Positions 25,885 to 35,319 of a DNA stretch of 45,031 bases are shown in pieces (the first letter of the stretch is position 1; each line of letters begins with the position of its first letter). The notes beneath the pieces are model-generated. The model did no database searches. It had not been told where the DNA came from and saw nothing but the letters and a program-made list of their open reading frames with translations. The position numbers were made by a program, and so were the translations under genes. Source of the stretch: Clostridiales bacterium DTU074 (GTDB taxonomy: Bacteria > Bacillota > Clostridia > Caldicoprobacterales > Caldicoprobacteraceae); NCBI GenBank assembly GCA_001513075.1, contig LFSE01000073.1, positions 1 through 45,031 on the forward strand, given 5' to 3'.

Positions 25885-27218
25885 TGGCCATGAAGAACGG
25901 GGTAATGATTATTGGCGGCGGCCTGGCTGGCTGCGAGGCTGCATGGCAGCTGGCACGGGCAGGAGTTTATGTGGAACTGTATGAAATGCGGCCTAATCTG
26001 ATGACTCCCGCCCATAATACACCCAATCTGGGCGAATTGGTTTGCAGCAATTCTCTTGGCTCTTACAAGCTGGAGAATGCTTCGGGCCTTTTAAAGGAGG
26101 AGATGAGGGAATTGGGTTCCCTCATAATAGAGGCGGCGGATGCAAGCCGGGTGCCGGCAGGAGGTGCGTTGGCAGTTGATCGGGAGATGTTTTCCAGGTA
26201 CATCACCGAGAAAATTGAAAAACATCCTAACATCTCCGTCATTCGCCAGGAGGTGCGAGCCATCCCTGAGGGAAGGCATACCGTAATAGCTACCGGTCCT
26301 CTGTCCTCACCTGCCATATCCGATGCCATAAGAAGGATAGTAAAGCGGGACTATCTCTACTTTTACGACGCAGCTGCACCAATAGTGGTTAAAGATTCCC
26401 TGGATCTGGGGAAAATATTCAAAGCATCAAGATACGGGAGGGGAGAGGATTATCTCAACTGTCCCATGACCAAGGAAGAATACGAGAGGTTTTGGCATGA
26501 ACTTGTCAATGCCCGCACGGTGGCCCTTAAGGAATTTGAAGATCAGAAGGTGTTTGAGGGGTGTATGCCAATAGAGGTGATGGCCAAAAGAGGTATTGAT
26601 ACCCTGCGTTTCGGACCGCTGAAGCCCGTTGGCCTTAGTGATCCGAGGACCGGCAAAGAACCCTACGCGGTTGTTCAACTGCGTCAGGATAATCGCATGG
26701 CCACCCTTTACAACATGGTTGGCTTTCAGACAAATTTGCTGTTTGGTGAACAAAAACGAGTTTTTTCAATGATCCCGGGCATGGAGAATGCAGAATTTGT
26801 CCGGTATGGCGTCATGCATCGGAATACCTATATAAATTCACCCAAGCTACTCAATTCCCATTACCGGCTTAGGGACAATCCTTATATATATTTTGCAGGG
26901 CAGATAACCGGAGTGGAAGGATATGTGGAATCAGCTTCCAGTGGTTTGGTGGTCGGCCTCACCTTAGGCTTGCTTCTTAACGGCCGTCAGCCCGTATATT
27001 TTCCGGACACTACCGCCATCGGTGCACTGGCAAACTATATATCAGATCCCAATATTGAAGATTTTCAGCCGATGAACGTCAACTTTGGAATAATAGCTCC
27101 CCTGGATGTTAAAATCCGTTCGCGAAGGGAAAGAAATATAAGGCTTTCCGAAAGATCACTGGAAATTATAAGCAGGATTAAAGCCGACATCGGACTACAA
27201 AATTGCGGAATATATTGA
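25884..27218 (+). CDS. trmFO: Folate-dependent tRNA m5U54 methyltransferase TrmFO
   Basis: FAD and methylene-tetrahydrofolate dependent enzyme making ribothymidine at tRNA position 54. The 444 residues begin with a Rossmann FAD motif GGGLAGCEAAW (from residue 11) and include the family block LGELVCSNSLGS. The likely start is ATG 25884, overlapping the topA stop, with AGGAG 8 nt upstream; ATG 25890 is also possible. In Bacillus xerC follows; here hslV follows after 63 bp that contain a candidate promoter. Confidence 0.96.
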   Translation: MAMKNGVMIIGGGLAGCEAAWQLARAGVYVELYEMRPNLMTPAHNTPNLGELVCSNSLGSYKLENASGLLKEEMRELGSLIIEAADASRVPAGGALAVDREMFSRYITEKIEKHPNISVIRQEVRAIPEGRHTVIATGPLSSPAISDAIRRIVKRDYLYFYDAAAPIVVKDSLDLGKIFKASRYGRGEDYLNCPMTKEEYERFWHELVNARTVALKEFEDQKVFEGCMPIEVMAKRGIDTLRFGPLKPVGLSDPRTGKEPYAVVQLRQDNRMATLYNMVGFQTNLLFGEQKRVFSMIPGMENAEFVRYGVMHRNTYINSPKLLNSHYRLRDNPYIYFAGQITGVEGYVESASSGLVVGLTLGLLLNGRQPVYFPDTTAIGALANYISDPNIEDFQPMNVNFGIIAPLDVKIRSRRERNIRLSERSLEIISRIKADIGLQNCGIY

Positions 27219-27243
27219 ATTTTTTGAAATATTGTGATAATAT
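27215..27243 (+). promoter_or_regulatory. Candidate promoter of hslVU-codY
   Basis: TTGAAT (27215-27220), a 17-bp spacer and TAATAT (27238-27243); the extended form TGTGATAAT at 27233-27241 is an alternative -10. It overlaps the trmFO stop. The only clear promoter-like sequence between trmFO and hslV. Confidence 0.45.
27218..27232 (+). promoter_or_regulatory. CodY-box-like sequence
   Basis: AATTTTTTGAAATAT differs at three positions from the CodY consensus (AATTTTCWGAAAATT). It lies inside the candidate hslV promoter, upstream of codY itself, so feedback by CodY on its own operon is possible. AT-rich DNA makes chance matches common. Confidence 0.35.
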
Positions 27244-27281
27244 CTATGTGTTTAATCAGAAAGGGAAGGGGAAACCGGTAT

Positions 27282-27812
27282 ATGTTTACTGGGACAACCA
27301 TCATTGCAGTCAGAAAGGGTAACAAAGGCGCAATAGGCGGGGACGGCCAGGTAACCTTTGGTCAGAACACCATAATGAAGCAGGGAGCACGCAAGATTCG
27401 CAGGCTTTTTCATAACAGAATTGTAGTTGGTTTTGCAGGTTCGGTGGCCGACTCTTTTACACTGAGCGAGAAGTTTGAGACAAAGCTTGAGGAATACTCG
27501 GGCAATCTGCAGCGCGCTGCCGTCGAGCTGGCAAAGGATTGGCGCGCCGACAGGGTGCTAAGAAGGTTGGAGGCAATGCTGATTGCTATAGATTCAAAGG
27601 ATCTCCTCATAATATCCGGTACCGGCGAGGTTATAGAGCCGGATGACCAAATTGCTGCTATCGGTTCGGGCGGAAACTATGCTTTGGCGGCCGCCAGAGC
27701 CCTGATAGCGAATACGGATCTGGAGCCCGTTGAGATAGTAAGAAAATCCTTGGAAATAGCTTCTTCGATTTGCGTCTATACCAACAACAATATCTATGTG
27801 GAAGAAGTATAG
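27282..27812 (+). CDS. hslV: ATP-dependent protease HslV (ClpQ) peptidase subunit
   Basis: Threonine peptidase that forms a double ring and degrades proteins unfolded by HslU. Its 176 residues start MFTG followed by TTIIAVRK. The catalytic nucleophile should be Thr5, exposed after removal of a 4-residue propeptide; the family motif [10 protein letters not shown] follows. ATG 27282 is chosen because upstream in-frame ATGs give an unlike, basic extension; GGGAAGGGG (27263-27271) is the ribosome binding site. The stop overlaps the Shine-Dalgarno of hslU. Confidence 0.95.
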   Translation: MFTGTTIIAVRKGNKGAIGGDGQVTFGQNTIMKQGARKIRRLFHNRIVVGFAGSVADSFTLSEKFETKLEEYSGNLQRAAVELAKDWRADRVLRRLEAMLIAIDSKDLLIISGTGEVIEPDDQIAAIGSGGNYALAAARALIANTDLEPVEIVRKSLEIASSICVYTNNNIYVEEV

Positions 27813-27824
27813 GAGGGAAGGCTC

Positions 27825-29219
27825 TTGACCGGTGGGAATTTTACTCCGAAAGAGATAGTTGAGCGGCTTGACAAGTATATCATAGGCCAGGACAGGGCGA
27901 AAAGGTCGGTTGCCATTGCATTGAGAAATCGCTATCGCCGAAGCAAGCTTGATCCGGAGTTAAGAGATGAGATCACTCCAAAGAATATAATACTAATGGG
28001 GCCTACAGGTGTGGGAAAAACCGAGATTGCCCGGCGTCTGGCCAAGCTGGTCAATGCTCCTTTTATTAAGGTGGAGGCCACCAAATACACTGAGGTAGGC
28101 TATGTTGGCCGCGATGTTGAGTCCATGGTAAGGGATCTTGTGGAAGAGGCAATACGGATGGTCAAGGTCCAAAAGATGGAGCGGGTGAAGGAAAAGGCTG
28201 CCCAGGCCGCTGAAAACCGTATACTGGACGCCCTTCTGCCAACGCCGAAAAGGAAGAAGACACAAAGCCCTTTTGGAATGTTTTTCCCGCAGGAACAGCC
28301 CGATGTAGAGGAACAAGGCGATGCTGCCGAAGATACAATGGCAAGTACCAGGGAAAAACTAAGGCAAAGGCTGCGCAGCGGTTTGCTTGAGGATAATGTG
28401 ATCGAAATTGAGGTTGAGGATTCCAAATACGCAGGCTTTGGCTTTATTCCCGGTGTAGGAAACGAGGATATCATGATTCAGATTCAGGATGCATTTGGCA
28501 ATTTATTCCCGAAGAGGATGAAGAAGAAAAAGACAAGCGTCCGGGAGGCCAGGAAGATATTTGAGCAGGAAGAAGCTCAGAAGCTTATAGATATGGATGA
28601 GGTTGTGGAAGAGGCCATTGCGGCTGTGGAGCAGCACGGTATTATATTTATTGATGAAATTGACAAGATCGCCGGGAGGGAAGCAAGCGGCAATCCCGAT
28701 GTTTCGCGGGAGGGTGTGCAGCGGGATATTCTGCCAATTGTTGAAGGCACTACGGTGATGACAAAATACGGGCCGGTTAAAACCGATTATATACTGTTTA
28801 TTGCTGCCGGTGCATTCCACGTTTCCAAGGTTTCTGATCTTATTCCCGAGCTGCAGGGCAGATTTCCGGTAAGAGTTGAGCTGGAAGCCCTGACACAGGA
28901 AGATTTCAGGCGAATTCTAACCCAGCCCGAAAACGCAATTATAAAGCAGCAGGTGGCTTTATTGAAGGTTGAGGGTGTGGACCTGGAATTTACAGAGGAT
29001 GCTATAGATGAAATAGCCGGCATTGCTTATATAATGAATCAAACCGGTGAAAATATAGGTGCACGCCGCCTGTATACCGTAATGGAGAAGCTTATGGAAG
29101 ATGTCTCATTTAATGCCGATAAGCTGGCGGGCCAGAAGGTGGTTATTGACAGGGAATACGTCAGAAACGTATTGCAGGATATATTGAAGCAGAATGATTT
29201 GCATAAGTTTATTCTCTAG
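27825..29219 (+). CDS. hslU: ATP-dependent protease ATPase subunit HslU (ClpY)
   Basis: AAA+ unfoldase partner of HslV. It has 464 residues, with Walker A GPTGVGKT (59-66), an inserted I domain (about 105-240), Walker [13 protein letters not shown], and a C-terminal sensor 2 region ending in KFIL, the tail that docks into HslV. The start is TTG 27825 with AGGAGGG at 27811-27817, 12 nt after hslV. hslV-hslU-codY is the standard Firmicutes arrangement. Confidence 0.97.
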   Translation: MTGGNFTPKEIVERLDKYIIGQDRAKRSVAIALRNRYRRSKLDPELRDEITPKNIILMGPTGVGKTEIARRLAKLVNAPFIKVEATKYTEVGYVGRDVESMVRDLVEEAIRMVKVQKMERVKEKAAQAAENRILDALLPTPKRKKTQSPFGMFFPQEQPDVEEQGDAAEDTMASTREKLRQRLRSGLLEDNVIEIEVEDSKYAGFGFIPGVGNEDIMIQIQDAFGNLFPKRMKKKKTSVREARKIFEQEEAQKLIDMDEVVEEAIAAVEQHGIIFIDEIDKIAGREASGNPDVSREGVQRDILPIVEGTTVMTKYGPVKTDYILFIAAGAFHVSKVSDLIPELQGRFPVRVELEALTQEDFRRILTQPENAIIKQQVALLKVEGVDLEFTEDAIDEIAGIAYIMNQTGENIGARRLYTVMEKLMEDVSFNADKLAGQKVVIDREYVRNVLQDILKQNDLHKFIL

Positions 29220-29267
29220 GCAGGGTATTATTGTTTTAAGAATACATTCAGCAGGGAGTGTCCGGAT

Positions 29268-30026
29268 ATGTCCGATAGTTTACTTGAAAGGATCAGAGGG
29301 TTTAATCAGTTTTTTCAAAGCGGTCAGGCAGACAGTATTGATTTGTACCAATTATGCAATACTTTGGGTGAGACGCTGGAATGCCGTGTTATGGTTCTGG
29401 ATGTTAAAGGCTGCATTTTGGGCCATGCATATTTACAAAGAGGTGAGAATGGTTCCGACCAGCTACAGGATGAAATATCGACAAATGTATCTGCCGAGTA
29501 TAACAACCGTCTTTTGAAAATACGTACTACCAGGGAAAATGTTTTTGACATGTTGAATACCGAAGGTGAAAGCTGCCCAGTCACAATAGCTCCGCTGTAT
29601 TATGGCGGAAACAGGCTGGGGACAATGGTGTTTGAACGCACAAATAAAGAGGAGTTTACGGAGGATGATCTGGTATTAATTGAATATGCTGCAATGATAG
29701 TGGCTTTGGAAATAATGCGCAGAAGGACGGAGTCAATGTGTGAGGATGAGCGCAAAAAGGCCATGGTGGAAATGGCAATGGGGACCCTGTCCTATTCCGA
29801 ATACGAAGCAGTAGAGCATGTGTTTAGGGAATTGAAAGGCAGCGAGGGGCTTTTGGTGGCCAGTAAAATTGCCGATCGGGAAGGGATTACCCGTTCGGTC
29901 ATAGTTAATGCATTAAGGAAGCTGGAGAGCGCCGGCATTATTGAGTCCCGTTCACTTGGCATGAAAGGAACCTATATAAAGGTTCTCAACGATAAGATAC
30001 TGTCTCAACTGGATAAGATACAGTAA
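29268..30026 (+). CDS. codY: Global transcription regulator CodY
   Basis: Repressor and activator responding to branched-chain amino acids and GTP. Its 252 residues have an N-terminal GAF ligand domain (about 1-155), a linker helix and a C-terminal winged HTH (ASKIADREGITRSV, then NALRKLESAGI). ATG 29268 has AGGGAG at 29253-29258. In Bacillus a flagellar operon follows; here a Fur family gene follows 37 nt later and is probably co-transcribed. Confidence 0.96.
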   Translation: MSDSLLERIRGFNQFFQSGQADSIDLYQLCNTLGETLECRVMVLDVKGCILGHAYLQRGENGSDQLQDEISTNVSAEYNNRLLKIRTTRENVFDMLNTEGESCPVTIAPLYYGGNRLGTMVFERTNKEEFTEDDLVLIEYAAMIVALEIMRRRTESMCEDERKKAMVEMAMGTLSYSEYEAVEHVFRELKGSEGLLVASKIADREGITRSVIVNALRKLESAGIIESRSLGMKGTYIKVLNDKILSQLDKIQ

Positions 30027-30063
30027 CCGATATATATTGAAATGTATCGAAAGAAGTGAATTT

Positions 30064-30504
30064 ATGACTAACGAAATCAACAGGGTGAAAAAAATACTTA
30101 AGGAAAAGGGTTACAGGTTAACGCCGCAGCGCAGATCTACCCTAGAGGTGATCCTGGAGAACAAGGGCAGGCACATGAGCACGGAAGAGATATACAACAG
30201 TGTGAAAAAAATGTGCCCCGAGATTGGTTTGGCTACCGTGTACCGAACCGTGATGTTGTTTGAGGATCTGGGTATTCTGTACAAGCATAATTTTGATGAT
30301 GGGAAAAATCGTTATGAAATAAGCCAGGCGGATGAAGATCATCACCACCATCATCTGATATGCCTGAAATGCGGACAGGTCATAGAGGTTGAAGAAGATC
30401 TGCTTGATGTGTTGGAAGAGAAAATCAAGGAAAAGCACCGCTTTGACATAATAGATCACAATGTAAAATTCTTTGGATATTGTGAAAAGTGTCGCCAGAA
30501 ATAA
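30064..30504 (+). CDS. fur: Fur family transcriptional regulator
   Basis: Metal-dependent repressor with an N-terminal winged helix (about 1-85, with LATVYRTVMLFEDLG) and a C-terminal dimer domain. It has 146 residues. His93-97 form a five-histidine run, and two CxxC pairs (Cys100/103, Cys140/143) form the structural zinc site. Glu108, the position where PerR has Asp, favours an iron-sensing Fur over a peroxide-sensing PerR. The start is ATG 30064 with a weak GAAGTG; an in-frame TTG at 30037 lacks a ribosome binding site. A terminator follows at once. The exact metal is inferred. Confidence 0.9.
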   Translation: MTNEINRVKKILKEKGYRLTPQRRSTLEVILENKGRHMSTEEIYNSVKKMCPEIGLATVYRTVMLFEDLGILYKHNFDDGKNRYEISQADEDHHHHHLICLKCGQVIEVEEDLLDVLEEKIKEKHRFDIIDHNVKFFGYCEKCRQK

Positions 30505-30534
30505 CCCCGATGTTGAATCGGGGTTTGTTGTTCT
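30505..30534 (+). terminator. Terminator after fur
   Basis: CCCCGAT (30505-30511) pairs with ATCGGGG (30517-30523) around a 5-nt loop and is followed by a T-rich run (TTTGTTGTTCT). It overlaps the fur stop region and closes the hslVU-codY-fur unit. Confidence 0.72.
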
Positions 30535-30581
30535 ACCGGCCGATAAGATTCCCAAAACCGATTTTTTGTCAGTATAAGGTT

Positions 30582-30612
30582 TTGAATAAGCCGTATTATC
30601 AATACATATACT
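30582..30612 (+). promoter_or_regulatory. Weak candidate promoter of the nucleotidyltransferase gene
   Basis: TTGAAT (30582-30587) and TATACT (30607-30612) with a 19-bp spacer, which is long. The block CATATACTAA occurs twice (30605-30614 and 30616-30625), so a protein-binding direct repeat is another reading. Confidence 0.35.
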
Positions 30613-30677
30613 AACCATATACTAAACATACCCATTACGAAGAGGCATTTAAATATGAATTCAGAAAGGATGATACG

Positions 30678-33095
30678 GTGAAAGGGATTATTATGGCTGG
30701 AGGTTCCGGTTCCCGTTTGCGGCCTCTTACCTGTGATTTACCCAAGCCTATGGTTCCTGTTATGGGCAGACCGGTTATTACCTATAGTATAGAGCTGTTG
30801 AAAAAGTATGGAATTAAGGATATAGGAATAACCCTCCAGTATCTTCCACAGGCAATACAGGATTATTTCCGGGATGGTTCTGAATACGGAGCAAAATTGC
30901 ATTATTTTATAGAGGATACCCCCCTTGGGACGGCGGGCAGCGTTAAAAATGCCGAGGAATTTCTGGATGAAACCTTTGTCGTCATAAGTGGTGACGCATT
31001 GACCGACATAAACATTAAAAAAGCTGTTAATTTCCATAGAGAAAAGGGAGCCCTTGTAACCCTTGTGCTAAAAAGGGTAAAGGTACCCTTGGAATACGGG
31101 GTTGTGATTACCGGGGAAGATGGTTCCATCAGCCGATTTGTGGAAAAACCCAATTGGAGCGAAGTGTTCAGCGATACAGTTAATACGGGTATATATATTC
31201 TTGAGCCGGAAGTCCTGAGTTTCTTCAAAAAAGGACACAAATTCGATTTTAGCCAGGACCTGTTCCCAATGCTCCTCGACAGGGGAGAGCCCATGTACGG
31301 ATATATAACCGACGAATACTGGTGCGATATAGGAAACGTCCAAACATACCTTCAGGCCCACTACGATATGCTGTCGGGCAGGGTTAAGTTCCCGCTGACA
31401 GTAAAGAAAATAGATGAGAATATTTGGGTGGGGGAAAAGGTGGATATTGACCCAACAGCCAGACTGGAAGGCCCCTGCTATATCGGGGATTATACTCAGC
31501 TCAGGGAAGGAGCGCACATCGGGGCGTACACGGTGATCGGGAATCACAACTATATTGGACCGCATACCAGCATAAAGAGAAGCGTGTTATGGGACCGCAA
31601 TAAGCTGGGAAGGTGCGTTGAAATCCGCGGGGCTGCCATTTGCAGCGGAACAGATCTTCGCGAGAGGGTATCTGTTTATGAAGGGGCTGTCGTCGGCGAT
31701 GGATGTATGCTGAAGGCCAGGGTATGCGTTAAGCCCGATGTAAAGATATGGCCGGGCAAGGTTATTGAGCATGGAGCTTGTGTGCAGTACAATGTGCTTT
31801 GGGGAACGCGGATCAACAGGACCATTTTTGGGAAAAACGGAGTTACCGGCAGGTTGAATGCGGATGTAGATCCCAGGTTTATTGTGCGTCTGGGCTGTGC
31901 GTTCGGAGCAGGGCTTAAGCCGAACAAACGCATAGGCGTAAGCTGTGATGAGAAAAACGGCAGTGCCATGTTGAAATACGGCATGGTGTCAGGGCTATTA
32001 TCAGCGGGGGTCCAAGTGTTTGATTTGGGGCAGCTTACAACCCCAATTCTAAGGTATGTAGTGCCCTATATCGGCCTGGATGGGGGAGTCCATATCTTTG
32101 CCGATGGAGAGATTGAGCAGACTGTTCATATTCATTTTGTGAACGGTGACGGCGGGAATATATCCCCTTCTTTCGAGCGGCAGATAGAAAATTTATATAT
32201 GCGGGAGGAATTCCAAAATGTCAGTCACGATAATATAGCCGGGGTACACCATCTCTTTAGCCTCCCCCTGTTTTATACGAAGAGCATAATTAAATCGACG
32301 GATGTTAAAGCCATTAGGGACAATGGCTTTAATGTTTTGGTTTCAACTAAGGGGAAGGTTGTGTCATCGGTTATCCGATCAATGCTGTCGGAACTGGGTT
32401 GCGAATTTCGTATTACTCAGGATGATATAGGCATGGAAATGAAGCAAAATTCCTACGACCTGGCCTGCAGGTTGGATCCCAATGGGGAGGAGATGGAACT
32501 ATACGATGAAAAGGGCAGGCAGATTGATAAGGATAGTTATTCGGTTTTAAAAAGCCTGATCTGTTTAAAAAATGCGGACAAAAAAGAAGTGATTGTGCCC
32601 CATACGGCGCCCAGAGCCGTCGAGGCCGTTGCCAAAACCATGAATGGTAAGGTTATACGCACAAAATCAAGCCAGCATGCTTTGATGAGCGAAGTACTGA
32701 AAAGAGAAGCCAATGGAGCATACATGCTGTCCTTGTACTGGGATGCGGCGGCAATGCTTGTAAAGCTGCTGGAAGCCATAGCAAAGGAGCAGAAACCACT
32801 GTCGGAGTATATACGCTCAATACCCGCTTTCTATATGAAGGAAAAGATAATTGAATGCCCTTGGGAAGAAAAGGGTAAAGTAATGCGCTGGCTGATACAG
32901 GAGGAGAGCAAGGGAGATAATGTAGTGGAATTGTTTGAGGGTGTAAAAATACGCCATGAGAATGGCTGGGCACTGATACTGCCCGACTCTGAAGAGGCTG
33001 TCTGCCGTATATATAGTGAAGGTGTATCGGAAGAGTATGCTGAAGAACTGACCAGATTTTATGAAGAAAAGATTAAATGGGCAAAAGAACAGTGA
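30678..33095 (+). CDS. Sugar nucleotidyltransferase with a degenerate phosphomannomutase-like domain
   Basis: 805-residue fusion. Residues about 1-235 are a nucleotidyltransferase (GGSGSRLRPLT, then PKPM) of the mannose-1-phosphate guanylyltransferase type. Residues about 245-385 are hexapeptide left-handed beta-helix repeats. Residues about 385-805 resemble phosphomannomutase, but all three catalytic loops are changed: the serine loop TASHNP is FADGEI (474-479), the metal loop DGDxDR is DPNGEE (600-605), and the sugar loop lacks GEESGH. The tail is thus unlikely to be a mutase and may bind or regulate. The GTG start has AAAGGA about 7 nt upstream. It has its own terminator and stands alone, so its sugar substrate is unknown; cell-wall or exopolysaccharide precursor supply is likely. 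Confidence 0.88.
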   Translation: MKGIIMAGGSGSRLRPLTCDLPKPMVPVMGRPVITYSIELLKKYGIKDIGITLQYLPQAIQDYFRDGSEYGAKLHYFIEDTPLGTAGSVKNAEEFLDETFVVISGDALTDINIKKAVNFHREKGALVTLVLKRVKVPLEYGVVITGEDGSISRFVEKPNWSEVFSDTVNTGIYILEPEVLSFFKKGHKFDFSQDLFPMLLDRGEPMYGYITDEYWCDIGNVQTYLQAHYDMLSGRVKFPLTVKKIDENIWVGEKVDIDPTARLEGPCYIGDYTQLREGAHIGAYTVIGNHNYIGPHTSIKRSVLWDRNKLGRCVEIRGAAICSGTDLRERVSVYEGAVVGDGCMLKARVCVKPDVKIWPGKVIEHGACVQYNVLWGTRINRTIFGKNGVTGRLNADVDPRFIVRLGCAFGAGLKPNKRIGVSCDEKNGSAMLKYGMVSGLLSAGVQVFDLGQLTTPILRYVVPYIGLDGGVHIFADGEIEQTVHIHFVNGDGGNISPSFERQIENLYMREEFQNVSHDNIAGVHHLFSLPLFYTKSIIKSTDVKAIRDNGFNVLVSTKGKVVSSVIRSMLSELGCEFRITQDDIGMEMKQNSYDLACRLDPNGEEMELYDEKGRQIDKDSYSVLKSLICLKNADKKEVIVPHTAPRAVEAVAKTMNGKVIRTKSSQHALMSEVLKREANGAYMLSLYWDAAAMLVKLLEAIAKEQKPLSEYIRSIPAFYMKEKIIECPWEEKGKVMRWLIQEESKGDNVVELFEGVKIRHENGWALILPDSEEAVCRIYSEGVSEEYAEELTRFYEEKIKWAKEQ

Positions 33096-33130
33096 GAATC
33101 AAATGAGAACCAAATAAATGCCGTCAGGGA

Positions 33131-33166
33131 GAAGTTAACTCCATCATCGAGTTAGCTTCTTTTTTT
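33131..33166 (+). terminator. Strong terminator after the nucleotidyltransferase gene
   Basis: 11-bp arms GAAGTTAACTC (33131-33141) and GAGTTAGCTTC (33149-33159), with one G-T wobble, followed by a run of T at 33160-33166. Confidence 0.88.
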
Positions 33167-33170
33167 GAAG

Positions 33171-33199
33171 TTGCACCGGAGATACAAATACTGTATAAT
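33171..33199 (+). promoter_or_regulatory. Sigma-A promoter of rnjA
   Basis: TTGCAC (33171-33176), a 17-bp spacer and TATAAT (33194-33199), starting 5 bp after the preceding terminator. Predicted start near 33206. Confidence 0.77.
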
Positions 33200-33256
33200 T
33201 GAAAATAATGGCTATGAACGGGCTACAACAATATAGAAGGAGGATAAGGATTATTT

Positions 33257-34924
33257 GTGGCATCAAAAAACAATACATTAAAACTAATACCGCTTGGTGG
33301 AGTAAATGAGATCGGGAAAAACATGACGGTATTTGAATTTGGCAATGATATAATAGTGGTTGATTGCGGTCTTAGCTTTCCTGAGGATGATATGCTGGGT
33401 GTGGATCTCGTTATACCCGATACATCCTACCTGATTAAGAATAAGGATAAGGTCAGGGCTTTTATCCTTACCCACGGTCATGAGGACCATATTGGAGCCC
33501 TGCCCTACGTACTCAGAGAGATAAATGCCCCGGTATACGGCACCCGCCTTACGCTGGGCTTGGTGGAGAATAAGCTTAAGGAGCATCATAATCTGGACAA
33601 TACCGACCTGCACAGGGTAAAACCGGGTGGCAGCATAAAGCTGGGAGCATTCACGGTTGAATTTATAAAAACCAGCCACAGCATTGCTGATTCGGTGGCC
33701 CTTGCCATACACACTCCGGTGGGCACGATAGTTCATACCAGCGATTTTAAAATTGATTATACTCCAATAGACGGAGAGGTCATAGATTTGGCCAGATTTG
33801 CTCAATTGGGGCAAAAAGGGGTGCTGGCATTGCTGGCCGACAGCACAAACGTTGAAAGGCCAGGCTATACCATGTCAGAGAAAACGGTGGGCCAGACCTT
33901 TGAGTCAATTTTTGATGAAGCAACCGGACGGATAATTGTTGCCACATTTGCTTCTAATATACACCGCATACAGCAGGTTTTTGATGCAGCCGTCAAACAT
34001 GGGAGAAAGGTGTGTATATCCGGGCGCAGCATGTCAAATGTCATTGCTGTCGCAATGGATTTGGGATATCTCAGCGTGCCTAAGAAAGCCTTAATCGATA
34101 TTGATCAAATCGATAATTATCCAGGCGATAAAATAGTGGTGATTACGACCGGAACCCAGGGCGAGCCAATGTCCGCTTTAACCCGAATGGCAACCGCCGA
34201 ACACCGGAAGCTGGAGATTGAGCCGGGTGATTTGGTTATTATATCTGCAACACCGATACCGGGGAATGAAAAGCTGGTTTACAAGGTTATAAATCAGCTG
34301 TTCAGCAGGGGAGCTAACGTTATATACGAGTCCTTGGCTGATGTGCATGTATCAGGCCATGCATGCCAGGAAGAGCTTAAGCTTATTCATACCCTTGTTA
34401 AACCCAAGTTTTTTATTCCCGTACATGGGGAGTTCCGGCATCTTAAGCAACATGCACTGCTGGCCGAATCCCTGGGTATGCCCAGAGATAATATATTCGT
34501 AATTGATAACGGAACCGTTCTGGAGTTTACGCCTAATTCCTGCAAAATAGCGGGGACGGTGACGGCCGGGCGGGTTTTGGTTGATGGCTTGGGCATTGGA
34601 GATGTTGGGAATATCGTACTGCGAGACAGAAAGCACCTGTCGCAGGACGGTCTGATTGTTATTGTGGTTACCATCTCAAAAGATGCAGGCACTGTTATTG
34701 CGGGTCCGGATATCATATCAAGGGGTTTTGTCTATGTAAGGGAATCTGAAGAGCTTATTGAGCAGGCTCGTGAGCTGGTGAGGGAGACTCTGGAGAGGTG
34801 CAAACAAGAAAGGATTACCGATTGGGCTACATTAAAAACCAATATCCGGGATGAACTGCGCGGCTTCCTTTATGAAAGAACAAAGAGGAATCCTATGATT
34901 CTGCCCATTATTATGGAGATTTAA
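33257..34924 (+). CDS. rnj: Ribonuclease J
   Basis: Metallo-beta-lactamase family RNase with 5'-exonuclease and endonuclease activity, central to mRNA decay in Firmicutes. Its 555 residues contain the zinc motif HGHEDH (73-78), a beta-CASP domain (SGRSMSN and HVSGHA regions) and a C-terminal domain. GTG 33257 is the start; AAGGA at 33246-33250 or AAGGAGG at 33237-33243 serve as Shine-Dalgarno. Only one copy is in this window, so J1 versus J2 is not decided; the full zinc motif means it should be catalytic. Confidence 0.95.
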   Translation: MASKNNTLKLIPLGGVNEIGKNMTVFEFGNDIIVVDCGLSFPEDDMLGVDLVIPDTSYLIKNKDKVRAFILTHGHEDHIGALPYVLREINAPVYGTRLTLGLVENKLKEHHNLDNTDLHRVKPGGSIKLGAFTVEFIKTSHSIADSVALAIHTPVGTIVHTSDFKIDYTPIDGEVIDLARFAQLGQKGVLALLADSTNVERPGYTMSEKTVGQTFESIFDEATGRIIVATFASNIHRIQQVFDAAVKHGRKVCISGRSMSNVIAVAMDLGYLSVPKKALIDIDQIDNYPGDKIVVITTGTQGEPMSALTRMATAEHRKLEIEPGDLVIISATPIPGNEKLVYKVINQLFSRGANVIYESLADVHVSGHACQEELKLIHTLVKPKFFIPVHGEFRHLKQHALLAESLGMPRDNIFVIDNGTVLEFTPNSCKIAGTVTAGRVLVDGLGIGDVGNIVLRDRKHLSQDGLIVIVVTISKDAGTVIAGPDIISRGFVYVRESEELIEQARELVRETLERCKQERITDWATLKTNIRDELRGFLYERTKRNPMILPIIMEI

Positions 34925-34950
34925 AATAAACAAATAAAGGAGGTTCCCGT

Positions 34951-35304
34951 ATGAACGTCTACGATAAAGCTCATGAACTGGCAAGAGCTTTGTCATCCAG
35001 CAGGGAATACAGGGACTACAAGGCCGCAAAGGAGAGGGTATACCAGAATGAGGCAAACAAAAAAATGCTGCTGGATTATAAGAAGAGGCAGTTTCAGATA
35101 CAGGCTTCTTACCTGAGCGGCGAAAAGCCGTCGGATGATGAACTGGAAAAATTTAAGAAGCTAACGGAGCTTTTGCAGTATTCCCAGGACATCAACAGCT
35201 TTCTGCAGGCGGAATACCGCCTGAATACTTTGCTTTCCGATATTTATAAGATATTGGGTGAAGCCGTAGACATGGATCTGGATTTCATGGAGGAGCAGGA
35301 GTAA
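34951..35304 (+). CDS. YlbF/YmcA family protein
   Basis: Small, highly charged helical protein of 117 residues of the DUF964 (YlbF/YmcA) family. In Bacillus, YlbF, YmcA and YaaT form a complex that guides RNase Y cleavage and affects competence, biofilm and sporulation. Here it is made from helices rich in Lys and Glu (YKAAKERVYQNEANK). ATG 34951 has AAAGGAGG upstream. It lies 26 nt after rnj, another RNA decay gene, and 15 nt before queT. Which paralogue it is cannot be told. Confidence 0.85.
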   Translation: MNVYDKAHELARALSSSREYRDYKAAKERVYQNEANKKMLLDYKKRQFQIQASYLSGEKPSDDELEKFKKLTELLQYSQDINSFLQAEYRLNTLLSDIYKILGEAVDMDLDFMEEQE

Positions 35305-35319
35305 AAAGGAGGACATCTG

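Noticed and set aside
30340-30354. Five-histidine run in the Fur family protein as a tag or artefact
   Set aside because: His-rich metal sites at this position are normal in Fur proteins and the flanking sequence is conserved.
35305-35319. preQ1 riboswitch before queT
   Set aside because: Only 15 nt lie between the YlbF-like gene and queT, too short for the aptamer.
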